Below are positions 36,857-45,282 of a DNA stretch of 64,000 bases, piece after piece; the stretch's first letter is position 1, and every line of letters begins with the position of its first letter. Source of the DNA: Sphingomonas crocodyli (GTDB taxonomy: Bacteria > Pseudomonadota > Alphaproteobacteria > Sphingomonadales > Sphingomonadaceae); the NCBI RefSeq assembly GCF_004005865.1, contig NZ_SACN01000002.1, positions 372,001 through 436,000 on the forward strand. Reading direction: 5' to 3'. Under the pieces are notes generated by a model. It searched no databases, was not told where the DNA came from, and saw nothing but the letters and a program-made list of their open reading frames with translations. A program made the position numbers and the translations under genes.

Positions 36857-37831
36857 CTAGCGAAGCTGCGGCAGCACCTTGTCGGTGACGATGCGCAGGT
36901 ACTTCCAACCGAGTTCGGGCGGCAGGCCGCCGATCAGCGGGTGGAGCGACAGCGGCATGCCGCCCTTTACCCAGCCGACCGCTTCGTCGACCGACATGAT
37001 GCGGTGGCTGCGATTCTCGGCGCGCAGTTCGGCGGCGTTCTTCACGAAGGACAGGCTGCTCGTATCGTCATTGCCCTCGTTCCACTTCGCGTAGCTGAGC
37101 ACGTCGTGCATCAGGAAGTCGCCTAGTTCCTCCCACGCCTTGTCGACATCCTCGGCGACGAAGGTGGTGGTGGGCATGTCGCGCGGGGGCAGGAAGCAGG
37201 CGCCGGGCGTGTGCCCGTTGGCGCGGCAGGTTTCGGCGTAGAGTTCGCCCAGCGCCGGATTTTCCTTCTGCGCCATGAAATCGAGGCCGTGCTTACCGGC
37301 GCGGCGCGCGGCGGGCGGGCTGCCACCGCCCCAGCCCATGCGCGGGCCGCCGGGGGTGAAGGGGGGCGGGGTAACGTGGATGCGGCGCCCTTCATGTTCG
37401 AAGGGCTCGCCGGTCTTGGCCTTGAGCAGGAGCGACAATTTCTCGTCTGCGATCTTGCCGCGGCTTTTGAAATCCTCGCCCATCATCTCATATTCGGCGG
37501 GCAGATAGCCCAGACCACCGACGTATGAGACGCGCCCGCCGCTGATGATGTCGATGACGCTCATCTCCTCGGCCAGCCGGACGGGATCATAGAAGGGCAG
37601 CTGGATGATCGCGATCGACAGCGGCACCTTCTTCGTCCGCGCGGCGATGGCGGAGGCGAGGATCAAAGGGGCGGGGAGATAGCCGTCCTCGGCGCCGTGA
37701 TGTTCGCACAAAAGCGCGGCGAGCAGGCCCTTATCCTCGGCCCACTCGGTCATCTCGATCGCGGCGGTATAGAGGTCGCGTGCCGGCGCGCCGAAAGACG
37801 GCGCGCGCATGTCGAAGCGGAAGGTGAACAT
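36857..37831 (-). CDS. LLM class flavin-dependent oxidoreductase
   Basis: A 324-residue bacterial-luciferase-like TIM-barrel enzyme. Typical parts: MFTFRFDMRAPSFG at the N-terminus, LLCEHHGAEDGY near 41-52, ASAIAARTKKVPLSIAII, and EEMSVIDIISGGRVSYVGGLG, the flavin/F420 pocket. These enzymes use FMN or F420. With cofD/cofC in the same region an F420 enzyme is plausible but cannot be proven from the sequence. A ribosome site (GGGGAGA) precedes the start. Second of three LLM genes within 6 kb, in the same direction as the next one. Confidence 0.88.
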   Translation of the reverse strand: MFTFRFDMRAPSFGAPARDLYTAAIEMTEWAEDKGLLAALLCEHHGAEDGYLPAPLILASAIAARTKKVPLSIAIIQLPFYDPVRLAEEMSVIDIISGGRVSYVGGLGYLPAEYEMMGEDFKSRGKIADEKLSLLLKAKTGEPFEHEGRRIHVTPPPFTPGGPRMGWGGGSPPAARRAGKHGLDFMAQKENPALGELYAETCRANGHTPGACFLPPRDMPTTTFVAEDVDKAWEELGDFLMHDVLSYAKWNEGNDDTSSLSFVKNAAELRAENRSHRIMSVDEAVGWVKGGMPLSLHPLIGGLPPELGWKYLRIVTDKVLPQLR

Positions 37832-37908
37832 CGAATCTCCCCGGAGCTTTTTGATTTTCGCCCGGGAATGAGCCTCGTTCGCCCTTCCGCGTCAACCTGT
37901 AACGGACG

Positions 37909-38859
37909 TCAGCTGCGCCCAACCGTCTCGCGGAATTTGGTGACGATCCCGCTCAGCAGGTCTTCGGCGGCAGCCTCGTCGTTCGGCACGTCCATGTGCA
38001 GGACGAAGTCGGTGACGCCTACCGCCATCAATGTCTTGATCTGATCGGCGGCGCGGCGCGGATCGATGCTGCCGTCGTCACCCTTCGCCTCGCGCGGCAT
38101 ATAGCCGACGATCTGCAGCCCATCGGGATTGCCGCCCGCCGCCGCGACGCCCTCCTTCAGGCGCGGGACCGAATCGAGCAGATTGGCGGCGTCCGGCCCC
38201 CAGGGAATCCAGCCCGATCCGTATTGTGCGACCCGGCGGATCGTGGAGGATCGCAGCGTCCCCGCAATCCAGAAGGGCACGCCGCCCGGCTGGAGCGGCT
38301 TGGGCATCTGGTGGATCGCGTCGAAGCTGAGTTCGGGCGACGAATAGGTCGCGCGCTGGTTGCGCCACAGGGTCTGGCATACCTCCAGGCTGTGATCGAG
38401 CAGGCGGCCGCGCGTGTCGAAGGTCAGGCCCGCCGCTTCATATTCTTCGCGCTGCCAGCCGACGCCCACCCCCAGATCGAGCCGCCCGCCCGACAGCACG
38501 TCGAGCGTCGCGGCCGACTTGGCGAGCGTCACCGGGCGGCGCAGCGCGGCGAGCAATATTTGGGTGCGCAGGCGGATGCGCTTCGTCATGCCCGCGACCA
38601 CCGACAATGTGGTCAGCGGCTCGAGCCAGTGGCCGTCCGGCCCGGTCGGCTGCTTGCCGCCCTTGGCGCCGCCGACTTCGGGCTTGGCATATTCATCGAG
38701 ATTCTCGCCGAACACGACGTGATCCGAGACCATCAGGCTGTCGATCCCGGCGCGATCGGCCGCGCGGGCGCGGGCGAACATATGTTCCCAGCCGCCCGGA
38801 TCCTCGGCGGAATAGCTGTTGAGGCCCAGCGTGAGTTGCGGAACCGCGCGTTCTACCAT
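37909..38859 (-). CDS. LLM class (F420-dependent-type) oxidoreductase
   Basis: A 316-residue luciferase-like enzyme. MVSDHVVFGENLDEYA, GHWLEPLTTLSVVAGMTKRIRL, and SGGRLDLGVGVGWQREEYEAAG are characteristic of the F420-dependent subgroup that resembles TIGR03619 (from memory of the family; not searched). The C-terminal WIPWGPDAANLLDSVP region completes the barrel. Same strand as LysR (49 bases upstream) and the other LLM gene (77 bases downstream), so the three may be cotranscribed. Confidence 0.85.
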   Translation of the reverse strand: MVERAVPQLTLGLNSYSAEDPGGWEHMFARARAADRAGIDSLMVSDHVVFGENLDEYAKPEVGGAKGGKQPTGPDGHWLEPLTTLSVVAGMTKRIRLRTQILLAALRRPVTLAKSAATLDVLSGGRLDLGVGVGWQREEYEAAGLTFDTRGRLLDHSLEVCQTLWRNQRATYSSPELSFDAIHQMPKPLQPGGVPFWIAGTLRSSTIRRVAQYGSGWIPWGPDAANLLDSVPRLKEGVAAAGGNPDGLQIVGYMPREAKGDDGSIDPRRAADQIKTLMAVGVTDFVLHMDVPNDEAAAEDLLSGIVTKFRETVGRS

Positions 38860-38908
38860 CGATGCTCTCCTGATTTTGGCAGGAGCCTATCGCCGGTCTG
38901 TGCGCGCG

Positions 38909-39829
38909 TCACCCGAGGGTGGCGCCGCTTCCGATAGTGCCGAAATCGGCTTCGATCCGCGTCAGCACCAGATTGGCGGCGTGCGACAGCGATCGTGCGG
39001 GCACCACGCACAGGCCCAGGGTCAGTGGGCGCACGGTCGCGTCGACGATCGGAACGAAGGCCAGATCGCCCGCCGCGACCTCGCTCGCGACGTCGAGCGA
39101 GGTGAGCAGGCCGATGCCCACGCCTTCGATCACCAGCGATTTGAGCATCTGGATATTGTCGGCGCGCGCCGCGATCTCGATCGGCACCCCGCTCGCAACC
39201 TCCAGCGCCTGCACCTGCTGACATAAAGCCAGCGGCTCGGCCGGAACGACCACGGGCTCGCCGACGCACGCCGCGAACCGCGTGGGCTTACCCGTAGCCA
39301 GCCGATGGTCGGGCCGGGTGACGAACCCCAGCACCACCTCCGCATGCGCGCGCACCGCCAGGTTGCGGCCGCTGCGGGGTTCGAGGAGCAGGCCGAAATC
39401 GGCCGCGCCGCTCTCGATCGCGCCCTGGACATTGGCATTGTCGAGGACGCTGAGGCCGATTGTGATGCCCGGATGCTCGTCACGGATCGCGCGGACGATG
39501 CGGGGGATCGTCCCTCGTGCAAGCGCGTCGATCAACGCGATGTCGACATGGCCGCGCCGCAAACCCGTCAGGTCGTCGATCGAGGCGCGAACATCCTCCA
39601 GCCCCTTCTGCCAGCGTCCGCCCGCCGCCATCATCTGCTCACCGGCAGCGGTCAGCCGCAGCCCGGTCGGCAGCCGTTCGAACAGCCGCGCCCCCAGTTC
39701 GGCCTCCGCCTGCAATATCTGCCGGTCGATCGCCGAGGCAGAGACGTTCAGGATTTCCGCCGCCCGCCGGATCGACCCGGTGCGGCCGACGACCATGAAG
39801 TAGCGCAGGAAGCGCGAGAAGGCTGGCAT
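38909..39829 (-). CDS. LysR family transcriptional regulator
   Basis: A 306-residue LysR protein. The HTH at residues 5-60 contains FMVVGRTGSIRRAAEILNVSASAIDRQI and ELGARLFERLPTGLRLT. A substrate-binding domain follows (GHVDIALIDALARGTIPRIV onward). It is divergent from the Rieske oxygenase gene (gap 110 bases with an inverted repeat) and precedes two LLM genes, so it is the likely regulator of this oxygenase/F420 region. Effector unknown. Confidence 0.9.
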   Translation of the reverse strand: MPAFSRFLRYFMVVGRTGSIRRAAEILNVSASAIDRQILQAEAELGARLFERLPTGLRLTAAGEQMMAAGGRWQKGLEDVRASIDDLTGLRRGHVDIALIDALARGTIPRIVRAIRDEHPGITIGLSVLDNANVQGAIESGAADFGLLLEPRSGRNLAVRAHAEVVLGFVTRPDHRLATGKPTRFAACVGEPVVVPAEPLALCQQVQALEVASGVPIEIAARADNIQMLKSLVIEGVGIGLLTSLDVASEVAAGDLAFVPIVDATVRPLTLGLCVVPARSLSHAANLVLTRIEADFGTIGSGATLG

Positions 39830-39896
39830 CGGACCCGCTCTCTTTTTTGCAACACCTCGTCAAAATCATTGCGTTTGATCGCGCATGTCAAGCGGG

Positions 39897-39914
39897 TGAT
39901 GCTGCGACGCATCA
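39897..39914. promoter_or_regulatory. Candidate LysR operator TGATGC-N6-GCATCA
   Basis: A perfect 6-6-6 inverted repeat in the gap between lysR and the Rieske gene, 25 bases before the Rieske start. The spacing is not the textbook T-N11-A, so the assignment to LysR rests on position. A TTGA-N9-TCAA pair lies nearby at about 39875-39891. Confidence 0.45.
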
Positions 39915-39939
39915 AAACAACGTCGCAAACGAGTTTCTC

Positions 39940-40986
39940 ATGGCCACCCAGCTCCGCCCGCTTGTTCCCGCTTATGTCCCGCGCGGCTCGACCTTCGATC
40001 CCGATGACTGGGCGATCTTGGCGAAGCACTGGTATCCGGTCGCGCTGGTCCGCGAACTGGGCGAGAAGCCGGTGGGCACCAAGCTGCTCGACGAGCCGCT
40101 GGTCGTCTATCGCGCCAATGGGCAGATCGTGGTCGCGGGCGATATCTGCCCGCATCGCGGCGTCCCGCTGAGCCTGGGGACGCAGACCGAGGCGGGGGTC
40201 GTCTGCGCCTATCACGGCCTGCGCTTCGGTGCCGACGGGCGCTGCAACCATATCCCTGCCAGCCCCGATCGTGCGGCGCCCGATCGGATGCGCGTCACCA
40301 CCTATCCGGCGGTCGAACGCTACGGCCTCGTCTGGACGTGCTTGCGCCCCGAAAGCGACACGCCTGTCATCGCCCCGATGCCGCATTGGGACGATGAGGG
40401 GTTTCAGCAGATCACCTGCCCGTGGATCGACATTTACGGCTTTGCCGGGCGCCAGATGGAGGGTTTCCTCGACGTCGCCCACTTCGCCTTCGTCCACACC
40501 GCGACCTTCGGCGACGCGAACAATGCCGAAGTGCCCGCGTACAAGACGATTAAGACCGAGGACGGCTTCTACGCCGACTATTACAGCTCGGTCGGCAATT
40601 ATCCGATTGGGGTGGAAAAGGGCGTGCCGGGCTTCACCTGGCTGCGGCACTTCGAATGCTTCCTGCCCTTCACCGCGACTTTGACGATCCATTTTCCGGG
40701 CAAGGACCGGCTGGTGATTATGAACGCGGCGTCGCCCGTCTCGGCGAAGGTCACGCGCCTGTTCGCGCCGATCGGCCGCAATTTCGATACCGATCGCCCG
40801 GTGCAGGAGGTCTATGATTTCAACCAGCGCGTGTTCGAGGAGGACAAGGCCATCGTCGAGGCGCAGATGCCCGAATGCCTGCCGCTCGATCCGATGATGG
40901 AGGCGCATATCCCGGCCGACATGAGTTCGATGGCCTATCGCCGCGGCCTCAAGGATATGGGGCTCAGCCGCTTCTTCACCGCTTGA
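39940..40986 (+). CDS. Rieske [2Fe-2S] oxygenase, vanillate-demethylase type
   Basis: A 348-residue oxygenase subunit. Rieske ligands C70-x-H72 and C89-x2-H92; the mononuclear iron motif D178-x2-H181-x4-H186 (FLDVAHFAFVHTATF) is complete. The overall shape is that of single-component aromatic O-demethylases/hydroxylases such as VanA or TsaM, needing a separate reductase not encoded nearby. The first in-frame ATG (39847) lies in the divergent promoter; 39940 (MATQLRPLVP) is more likely. It is followed by crotonase, LLM, cofD and cofC genes in the same direction. Confidence 0.9.
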   Translation: MATQLRPLVPAYVPRGSTFDPDDWAILAKHWYPVALVRELGEKPVGTKLLDEPLVVYRANGQIVVAGDICPHRGVPLSLGTQTEAGVVCAYHGLRFGADGRCNHIPASPDRAAPDRMRVTTYPAVERYGLVWTCLRPESDTPVIAPMPHWDDEGFQQITCPWIDIYGFAGRQMEGFLDVAHFAFVHTATFGDANNAEVPAYKTIKTEDGFYADYYSSVGNYPIGVEKGVPGFTWLRHFECFLPFTATLTIHFPGKDRLVIMNAASPVSAKVTRLFAPIGRNFDTDRPVQEVYDFNQRVFEEDKAIVEAQMPECLPLDPMMEAHIPADMSSMAYRRGLKDMGLSRFFTA

Positions 40987-40996
40987 CCCGACTCGC

Positions 40997-41038
40997 CCGA
41001 TCCCCTTGATGGCCCCTCATAAACTGAGAGGGGATCGG
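40997..41038 (+). promoter_or_regulatory. Hairpin that buries the crotonase ribosome-binding site
   Basis: CCGATCCCCT (40997-41006) pairs perfectly with AGGGGATCGG (41029-41038). The right arm contains the AGGGG ribosome site of the crotonase gene (ATG at 41041). It can act as a terminator for the Rieske gene or as a translational switch that masks the site. A T-run is absent. Confidence 0.5.
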
Positions 41039-41040
41039 CA

Positions 41041-41814
41041 ATGGCCTATGAGTTCGTCACCGTCACGCGCGAAGGGCCGCTGACGATCGTCACGCTGAAC
41101 CGGCCCGAAAGCCGCAACGCGCTCAATTCCGCCGCGCATCGCGAACTCGACGCGATCTTCGACGATTTCGCCGCCGATCCCGATCAATGGGTCGCGATCG
41201 TCACCGGCGCGGGCGACAAGGCCTTCTCCGCCGGCATGGACCTGAAGGAGGTGAGCAAAGGCATGGGCGCACTGCCCAAGAGCGGCTTTGCCGGCCTCAC
41301 CCATCGTTTCGATTGCGCCAAGCCGATCATCGCGGCGGTCAACGGCGTCGCGATGGGCGGCGGCTTCGAAACCGCTTTGGCCTGCGACGTGATCATCGCC
41401 TCGGCCCATGCGCAATTTGGCTTGCCCGAGCCGGTGGTCGGCGTCGCGGCGCTTGCGGGTGGGCTGCTGCGCCTGCCGCGCACGATCGGGGTGAAGGCGG
41501 CGATGCCGATGATCCTCACCGGCAAGCCGGTCAGCGCGGCGGAAGGGTATCGCCTCGGCTTCGTCCACCAGGTTGTCGAGGGCGACGTGCTGGAGGCCGC
41601 CCGCGCCTTCGCAGCCGATATCCTGCGCTGCTCGCCGATGGCTGTGCGTGCGGCGAAGGAGGTGGTCGTGCGCGGGATGGAGCTTCCGCTCGAAGACGCG
41701 CTGAAGCAGCAGTCGCAATGGCCCGCGGTGAAGGCGCTGTTCACGTCTGACGACATTCGCGAAGGCCCGCGGGCCTTCGCCGAAAAGCGCGCGCCGCAGT
41801 GGAAGGGGCGTTGA
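41041..41814 (+). CDS. Enoyl-CoA hydratase/isomerase (crotonase) family protein
   Basis: A 257-residue crotonase-fold protein. LNRPESRNALNSAAHREL opens the family fold; the oxyanion-hole segments are GDKAFSAGMDLKEV (residues about 58-71) and AVNGVAMGGGFETALACDVI; the later KQQSQWPAVKALFTS tail is normal. The Glu residues of classical hydratase sites are at E in ASAHAQFGLPEPVVG. Substrate is an acyl-CoA that cannot be named; no acyl-CoA synthetase is adjacent. Confidence 0.9.
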   Translation: MAYEFVTVTREGPLTIVTLNRPESRNALNSAAHRELDAIFDDFAADPDQWVAIVTGAGDKAFSAGMDLKEVSKGMGALPKSGFAGLTHRFDCAKPIIAAVNGVAMGGGFETALACDVIIASAHAQFGLPEPVVGVAALAGGLLRLPRTIGVKAAMPMILTGKPVSAAEGYRLGFVHQVVEGDVLEAARAFAADILRCSPMAVRAAKEVVVRGMELPLEDALKQQSQWPAVKALFTSDDIREGPRAFAEKRAPQWKGR

Positions 41815-41912
41815 CCTGAATCGATCGCGGGCGGCGCACCCATCGCAAAAAGGGGCGCTACAGACCCTGCGCGGTGGTGGATGAAGGCGCCCTGAGAGAA
41901 GGAGAGGGTGCC

Positions 41913-42830
41913 ATGAAATTCTTCTACCTGTTCCCCGGACGCGGCGTGCCCGTCAACGAGGCGCTGATGTCGGGCAAGGTGTGCAACCGGCTCGCCATCG
42001 CGGCGGAAAAAGCGGGCTTCTACGGCGTCGGCCTCGATCAGCATCCCGCTCCCGTCATGCCGTGGCTGCAGGGGCCGGGCGGGCATCATTGCTTCGATCC
42101 GTTCATCGGCCTCGCATCGGCCGCCGCCGTCGCGCCGAAGCTGCGCCTGCTCACCTATCTGGCGGTGATCCCCTTCTACAATCCGTTCCAGCTGACCAAG
42201 ATGGTCAACACGCTCGACATGTTCAGCGATGGTCGCCTGATCCTGGGCGCGGGCATCGGCTATATGCAGGGCGAGTTCGAGGCGATGGGGATCGACTTCG
42301 ACAAGCGCAACGAACTGTTCGTCGAATCGCTCGAGGTATTCCGTAAGGCCTCGACCGGCGACCCGGTCGACTATGACGGCGCGAACTTCACCGCGCGCGG
42401 CGTCGTGATCCAGCCGACCGCTGTGCAGCGCCCGCACCCGCCGATTTGGCTGGGCGGCAATGCCAAGCTTACCCGCCGTCGCGTCGCCGAGTTCGCGCAA
42501 GGCTGGCTGCCGATGCCGCTCAAGCGCAGCCGCGGCACCACCGATCACAAGGTGCCCGCGCTGGAAACGGTCGAGGATCTGAAGAACCTGCTGCCCGAAA
42601 TGTTCGAGCATAAGGAAAAGATCGGTCGCACCGATCCGATCGATATCGTCATCTCCTCGGGCCTCGTCATGCCCAATATCCCGTGGGACGAGCAGGTCGG
42701 TCTGCTCAAGGAATATCAGGCGATCGGCGTCACCGGCCTCACCGTCGGCGGCATGGGGGATACGCCGGAGGATGCGGAAGACTTCATCCGGCGCTATGGC
42801 GAGGAGGTTATCGCCAAATTCAACGGGTGA
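41913..42830 (+). CDS. LLM class oxidoreductase next to F420 genes
   Basis: A 305-residue luciferase-like enzyme with MKFFYLFPGRGVPVNEAL at the N-terminus, FDPFIGLASAAAVAPKLRLLT, the pocket motif DMFSDGRLILGAGIGYMQGEFEAMG, and HPPIWLGGNAKLTRRRVAEFAQGW. Third LLM gene of the region. It ends 27 bases before cofD in the same direction, which suggests it is an F420 user. The start at 41913 has GGAGAGGG upstream; the upstream ATG at 41874 lacks one. Confidence 0.88.
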   Translation: MKFFYLFPGRGVPVNEALMSGKVCNRLAIAAEKAGFYGVGLDQHPAPVMPWLQGPGGHHCFDPFIGLASAAAVAPKLRLLTYLAVIPFYNPFQLTKMVNTLDMFSDGRLILGAGIGYMQGEFEAMGIDFDKRNELFVESLEVFRKASTGDPVDYDGANFTARGVVIQPTAVQRPHPPIWLGGNAKLTRRRVAEFAQGWLPMPLKRSRGTTDHKVPALETVEDLKNLLPEMFEHKEKIGRTDPIDIVISSGLVMPNIPWDEQVGLLKEYQAIGVTGLTVGGMGDTPEDAEDFIRRYGEEVIAKFNG

Positions 42831-42857
42831 AGTCGTGTCGAAGTCGGGTGTGATTGC

Positions 42858-43781
42858 ATGAGCGTCGTCGTTCTCACGGGTGGGGTCGGCGGCGCCAAAC
42901 TGGTGCTGGGGCTGGCGCAGATCGTGCCGGCGGCGGATCTGACCGCGATCGTCAATACGGGCGATGACTTCCGCCATTTCGGCCTCGCCATCTCTCCCGA
43001 TATCGACACGTTGCTCTATACATTGTCGGGCAAGTCTAACACCGAGCTCGGTTGGGGCCGGGCGGGTGAAAGCTGGAACTTCATGGCGGCGCTGCGCACG
43101 CTGGGCGCGCCCGACTGGTTCAATCTGGGCGACGGCGATCTCGCGCTCCACGTCCTGCGCAGCGCGCGGCTGGCGGCGGGGGAGCCGCTGTCGGCGATCA
43201 TCGCAGACTTTGCGGCGAAGTGGGATATCGGCCTGTCCGTCCTGCCGATGACCGACGATGCGGTCGCGACCCGGCTGGAGACCGACGCGGGCCTGCTCGA
43301 TTTCCAGGACTATTTCGTCCGCCTGCGCTGCGTCCCCGCGACCTCGGCGATCCGTTTCGACGGCGCGGATGTCGCGAAGCCCGCGCCCGGCGTGGTCGAT
43401 GCGATCATGGGCGCGAGCGCGATCGTCATCGCGCCGTCCAATCCCTTCCTCAGCGTCGATCCGATCCTCGCCGTCCCCGCCATCCGCGCGGCGCTGGCGG
43501 AGACCAAGGCGCCCGTCGTCGCGGTGTCGCCGATCGTCGGTGGTGCGGCGGTCAAGGGGCCGACCGCCAAGCTGATGGGCGAACTCGGCCTGACGGTTAG
43601 CGCCTCGGCGGTCGCCGCGCATTATGGCGACCTGCTCGACGGTCTGCTGGTCGACGAACGCGATCCGCCCGAGGAGATTGGGGGTGTCGCGGTCGCGCGC
43701 GCCGACACGCTGATGCACGATCTCGACGATCGCATCCGCGTCGCCCGTGCTGTGCTGGCGCTCGCCGAAAGCCTCGCATGA
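42858..43781 (+). CDS. cofD: CofD/FbiA-type 2-phospho-L-lactate transferase (F420 biosynthesis)
   Basis: A 307-residue enzyme that joins the phospho-acid moiety from the GPP-activated donor to F0, giving F420-0 (donor may be phospholactate, phosphoenolpyruvate or 3-phosphoglycerate in different organisms). N-terminal LTGGVGGAKLV (G8, G9, G11, G12, K14), NTGDDF at 33-38 and SPDIDTL are the family hallmarks; later SNPFLSVDPILA and SPIVGGAAVKGPTAKLM. It overlaps cofC by 4 bases. Neither cofE nor cofG/cofH (fbiC) is in the window. Confidence 0.93.
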   Translation: MSVVVLTGGVGGAKLVLGLAQIVPAADLTAIVNTGDDFRHFGLAISPDIDTLLYTLSGKSNTELGWGRAGESWNFMAALRTLGAPDWFNLGDGDLALHVLRSARLAAGEPLSAIIADFAAKWDIGLSVLPMTDDAVATRLETDAGLLDFQDYFVRLRCVPATSAIRFDGADVAKPAPGVVDAIMGASAIVIAPSNPFLSVDPILAVPAIRAALAETKAPVVAVSPIVGGAAVKGPTAKLMGELGLTVSASAVAAHYGDLLDGLLVDERDPPEEIGGVAVARADTLMHDLDDRIRVARAVLALAESLA

Positions 43782-44311
43782 CCGGCTGGACCGCCCTGGT
43801 CCCGATCAAGGCGCCCGGCGATCGCAAGACCCGCCTTGCGCCCCATCTCTCGCCGGCCGAACGCGATGCGCTGGCCGACGACATGCTCGCCCATGTCGCG
43901 GAGGTGCTGCGCGCCAGTCCGTCGGTCACGCGCGCGATCCTGTTGTCGCCGCAGCCACCTGAAGACGGTTTCGACGGCTGGATCGCCGATGAGGGGCGCG
44001 GCCTCAACGCCGAACTGGAGGCCGCGCGGGGGCAGCTTGGCGGCAACCTCCTCGTCCTCCACGCCGATCTGCCGCGGCTGACGGTTCACGATATCGAGAC
44101 ATTGCTGGCTGAGGCCGGGGATGCCGTCGCGATCGTCTCCGACCGGCACCATGTCGGCACCAATGCCATCGCTCTACCCGCGGGCGCGATCTTCACCTTC
44201 GCTTTTGGCGAGAACAGCTTCGTCGCGCATCGCGCAAAAGCCGGGACTCTCGTCGTCGAGAGCCCCGGCCTGATGCACGATGTCGATCGGATCGAGGATC
44301 TGGTCGGTTAG
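43778..44311 (+). CDS. cofC: CofC-type 2-phospho-L-lactate guanylyltransferase (F420 biosynthesis)
   Basis: A 177-residue GTP-dependent nucleotidyltransferase that activates the phospho-acid for CofD. The N-terminal VPIKAPGDRKTRLAPHLSP, the metal/GTP region LLVLHADLPRLTV and the DRHHVGTNAIALP stretch are CofC marks. It is somewhat shorter than many CofC proteins (about 200 residues). It overlaps cofD at the start and the convergent osmC gene at the end. Confidence 0.9.
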   Translation: MTGWTALVPIKAPGDRKTRLAPHLSPAERDALADDMLAHVAEVLRASPSVTRAILLSPQPPEDGFDGWIADEGRGLNAELEAARGQLGGNLLVLHADLPRLTVHDIETLLAEAGDAVAIVSDRHHVGTNAIALPAGAIFTFAFGENSFVAHRAKAGTLVVESPGLMHDVDRIEDLVG

Positions 44312-44733
44312 GCCAGCTTCGCGTCGAGCGTGATCGGCGCCTTGAACAGCTTTGACACCGGGCAGCCCGCCTTGGCGCCGGCCGAGATCTCCTGGAACTT
44401 GGCATCGTCGATGCCGGGGATCGTGGCGGTCAGGTCCAGCTTGATCGCGGTGATCGTGAAGCCGTCGACATCCTCCAGCGTCACCGTCGCGACCGTGTCC
44501 ATCGCATCGGCCTTGAAGCCCGCCTGTTCGAGCGCGAGCGACAGCGCCATCGTGAAGCAGCCGGCATGCGCCGCGCCCAGCAGTTCCTCCGGATTGGTCC
44601 CCGCCACGCCTTCGAAGCGGCTGGCGAAGCCATAGGGATGTGCGTCGATGGCCTTGCTGTCGGTGCTGATCGCGCCGCGGCCATCCTTCAGGCCACCTTC
44701 CCAATGGGCACTGCCCTTGCGATTGATCTTCAT
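44308..44733 (-). CDS. osmC: OsmC family peroxiredoxin-like protein
   Basis: A 141-residue OsmC protein. The conserved Cys residues are in AAHAGCFTMALS (peroxidatic) and AGAKAGCPVSKLF. It reduces organic hydroperoxides. It is the third gene of an SDR-membrane-osmC unit (gap 23 bases from the membrane protein gene), likely under the GlxA-type regulator opposite. An AAGGAGA ribosome site precedes the ATG. Confidence 0.93.
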   Translation of the reverse strand: MKINRKGSAHWEGGLKDGRGAISTDSKAIDAHPYGFASRFEGVAGTNPEELLGAAHAGCFTMALSLALEQAGFKADAMDTVATVTLEDVDGFTITAIKLDLTATIPGIDDAKFQEISAGAKAGCPVSKLFKAPITLDAKLA

Positions 44734-44756
44734 TGGAAATCTCCTTTTTCAGACGG

Positions 44757-45251
44757 TTACGCCAACGCGGCGGGGCGGAAACGGGTTGCGATCAGATATC
44801 CCAACGCGACATTCGCGATCAGGACCACGGCTTGCGCGGCGGCAAACGGCGGTTCGGTGCCGGTGGGCGCCAGTGCGTTGAGTGCGGGCACCTTCAGGAA
44901 GGACTGCACCACCAGCACGAACAGGTTTAGGTAGAGCGCGATCACCGCCGTCACGGTGTAGGTGATGCGCGCCTTGCCTTGCAGTTTGACGACGTAGAGC
45001 GCGACCGCGGCGATGATCAGGTCGATCGTCGAGATCACCCCGAAACCGAGCGCCGGCGTGAAGCCCGTGAAAGGAAAGAGGAAGCCGGTCAGGCTGGTCA
45101 GCGCGGTAAAGGCGAGGAAGATTGCCGTGGTGATCTTCATATACCGTCCGGCGATCATCGCGGGCAGGGCGACCAGCCCCGCCGCAATTCCGATCAGGCT
45201 GATGGCGACGTGCAGCGCGACGAAAGCCTGCACCGAAAGTCCGAGGATCAT
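44757..45251 (-). CDS. Four-helix membrane protein of unknown function
   Basis: A 164-residue protein with four hydrophobic helices (VALHVAISLIGIAAGLVALP, TAIFLAFTALTSLTGFLF, VISTIDLIIAAVALYVV and a C-terminal VVLIANVALGYLIA) and a short internal loop. I do not recognise a family. It lies between the SDR and osmC genes, spaced 31 and 23 bases, so it probably takes part in the same stress response. Start has AAAGGAG upstream. Confidence 0.7.
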   Translation of the reverse strand: MILGLSVQAFVALHVAISLIGIAAGLVALPAMIAGRYMKITTAIFLAFTALTSLTGFLFPFTGFTPALGFGVISTIDLIIAAVALYVVKLQGKARITYTVTAVIALYLNLFVLVVQSFLKVPALNALAPTGTEPPFAAAQAVVLIANVALGYLIATRFRPAALA

Positions 45252-45282
45252 GACGTGTCTCCTTTCATCATCGATGCGGGCA

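Noticed and set aside
41184..43718. An 844-codon minus-strand frame opposite the crotonase, LLM and cofD genes
   Set aside because: It covers three well-supported genes and has no family features.
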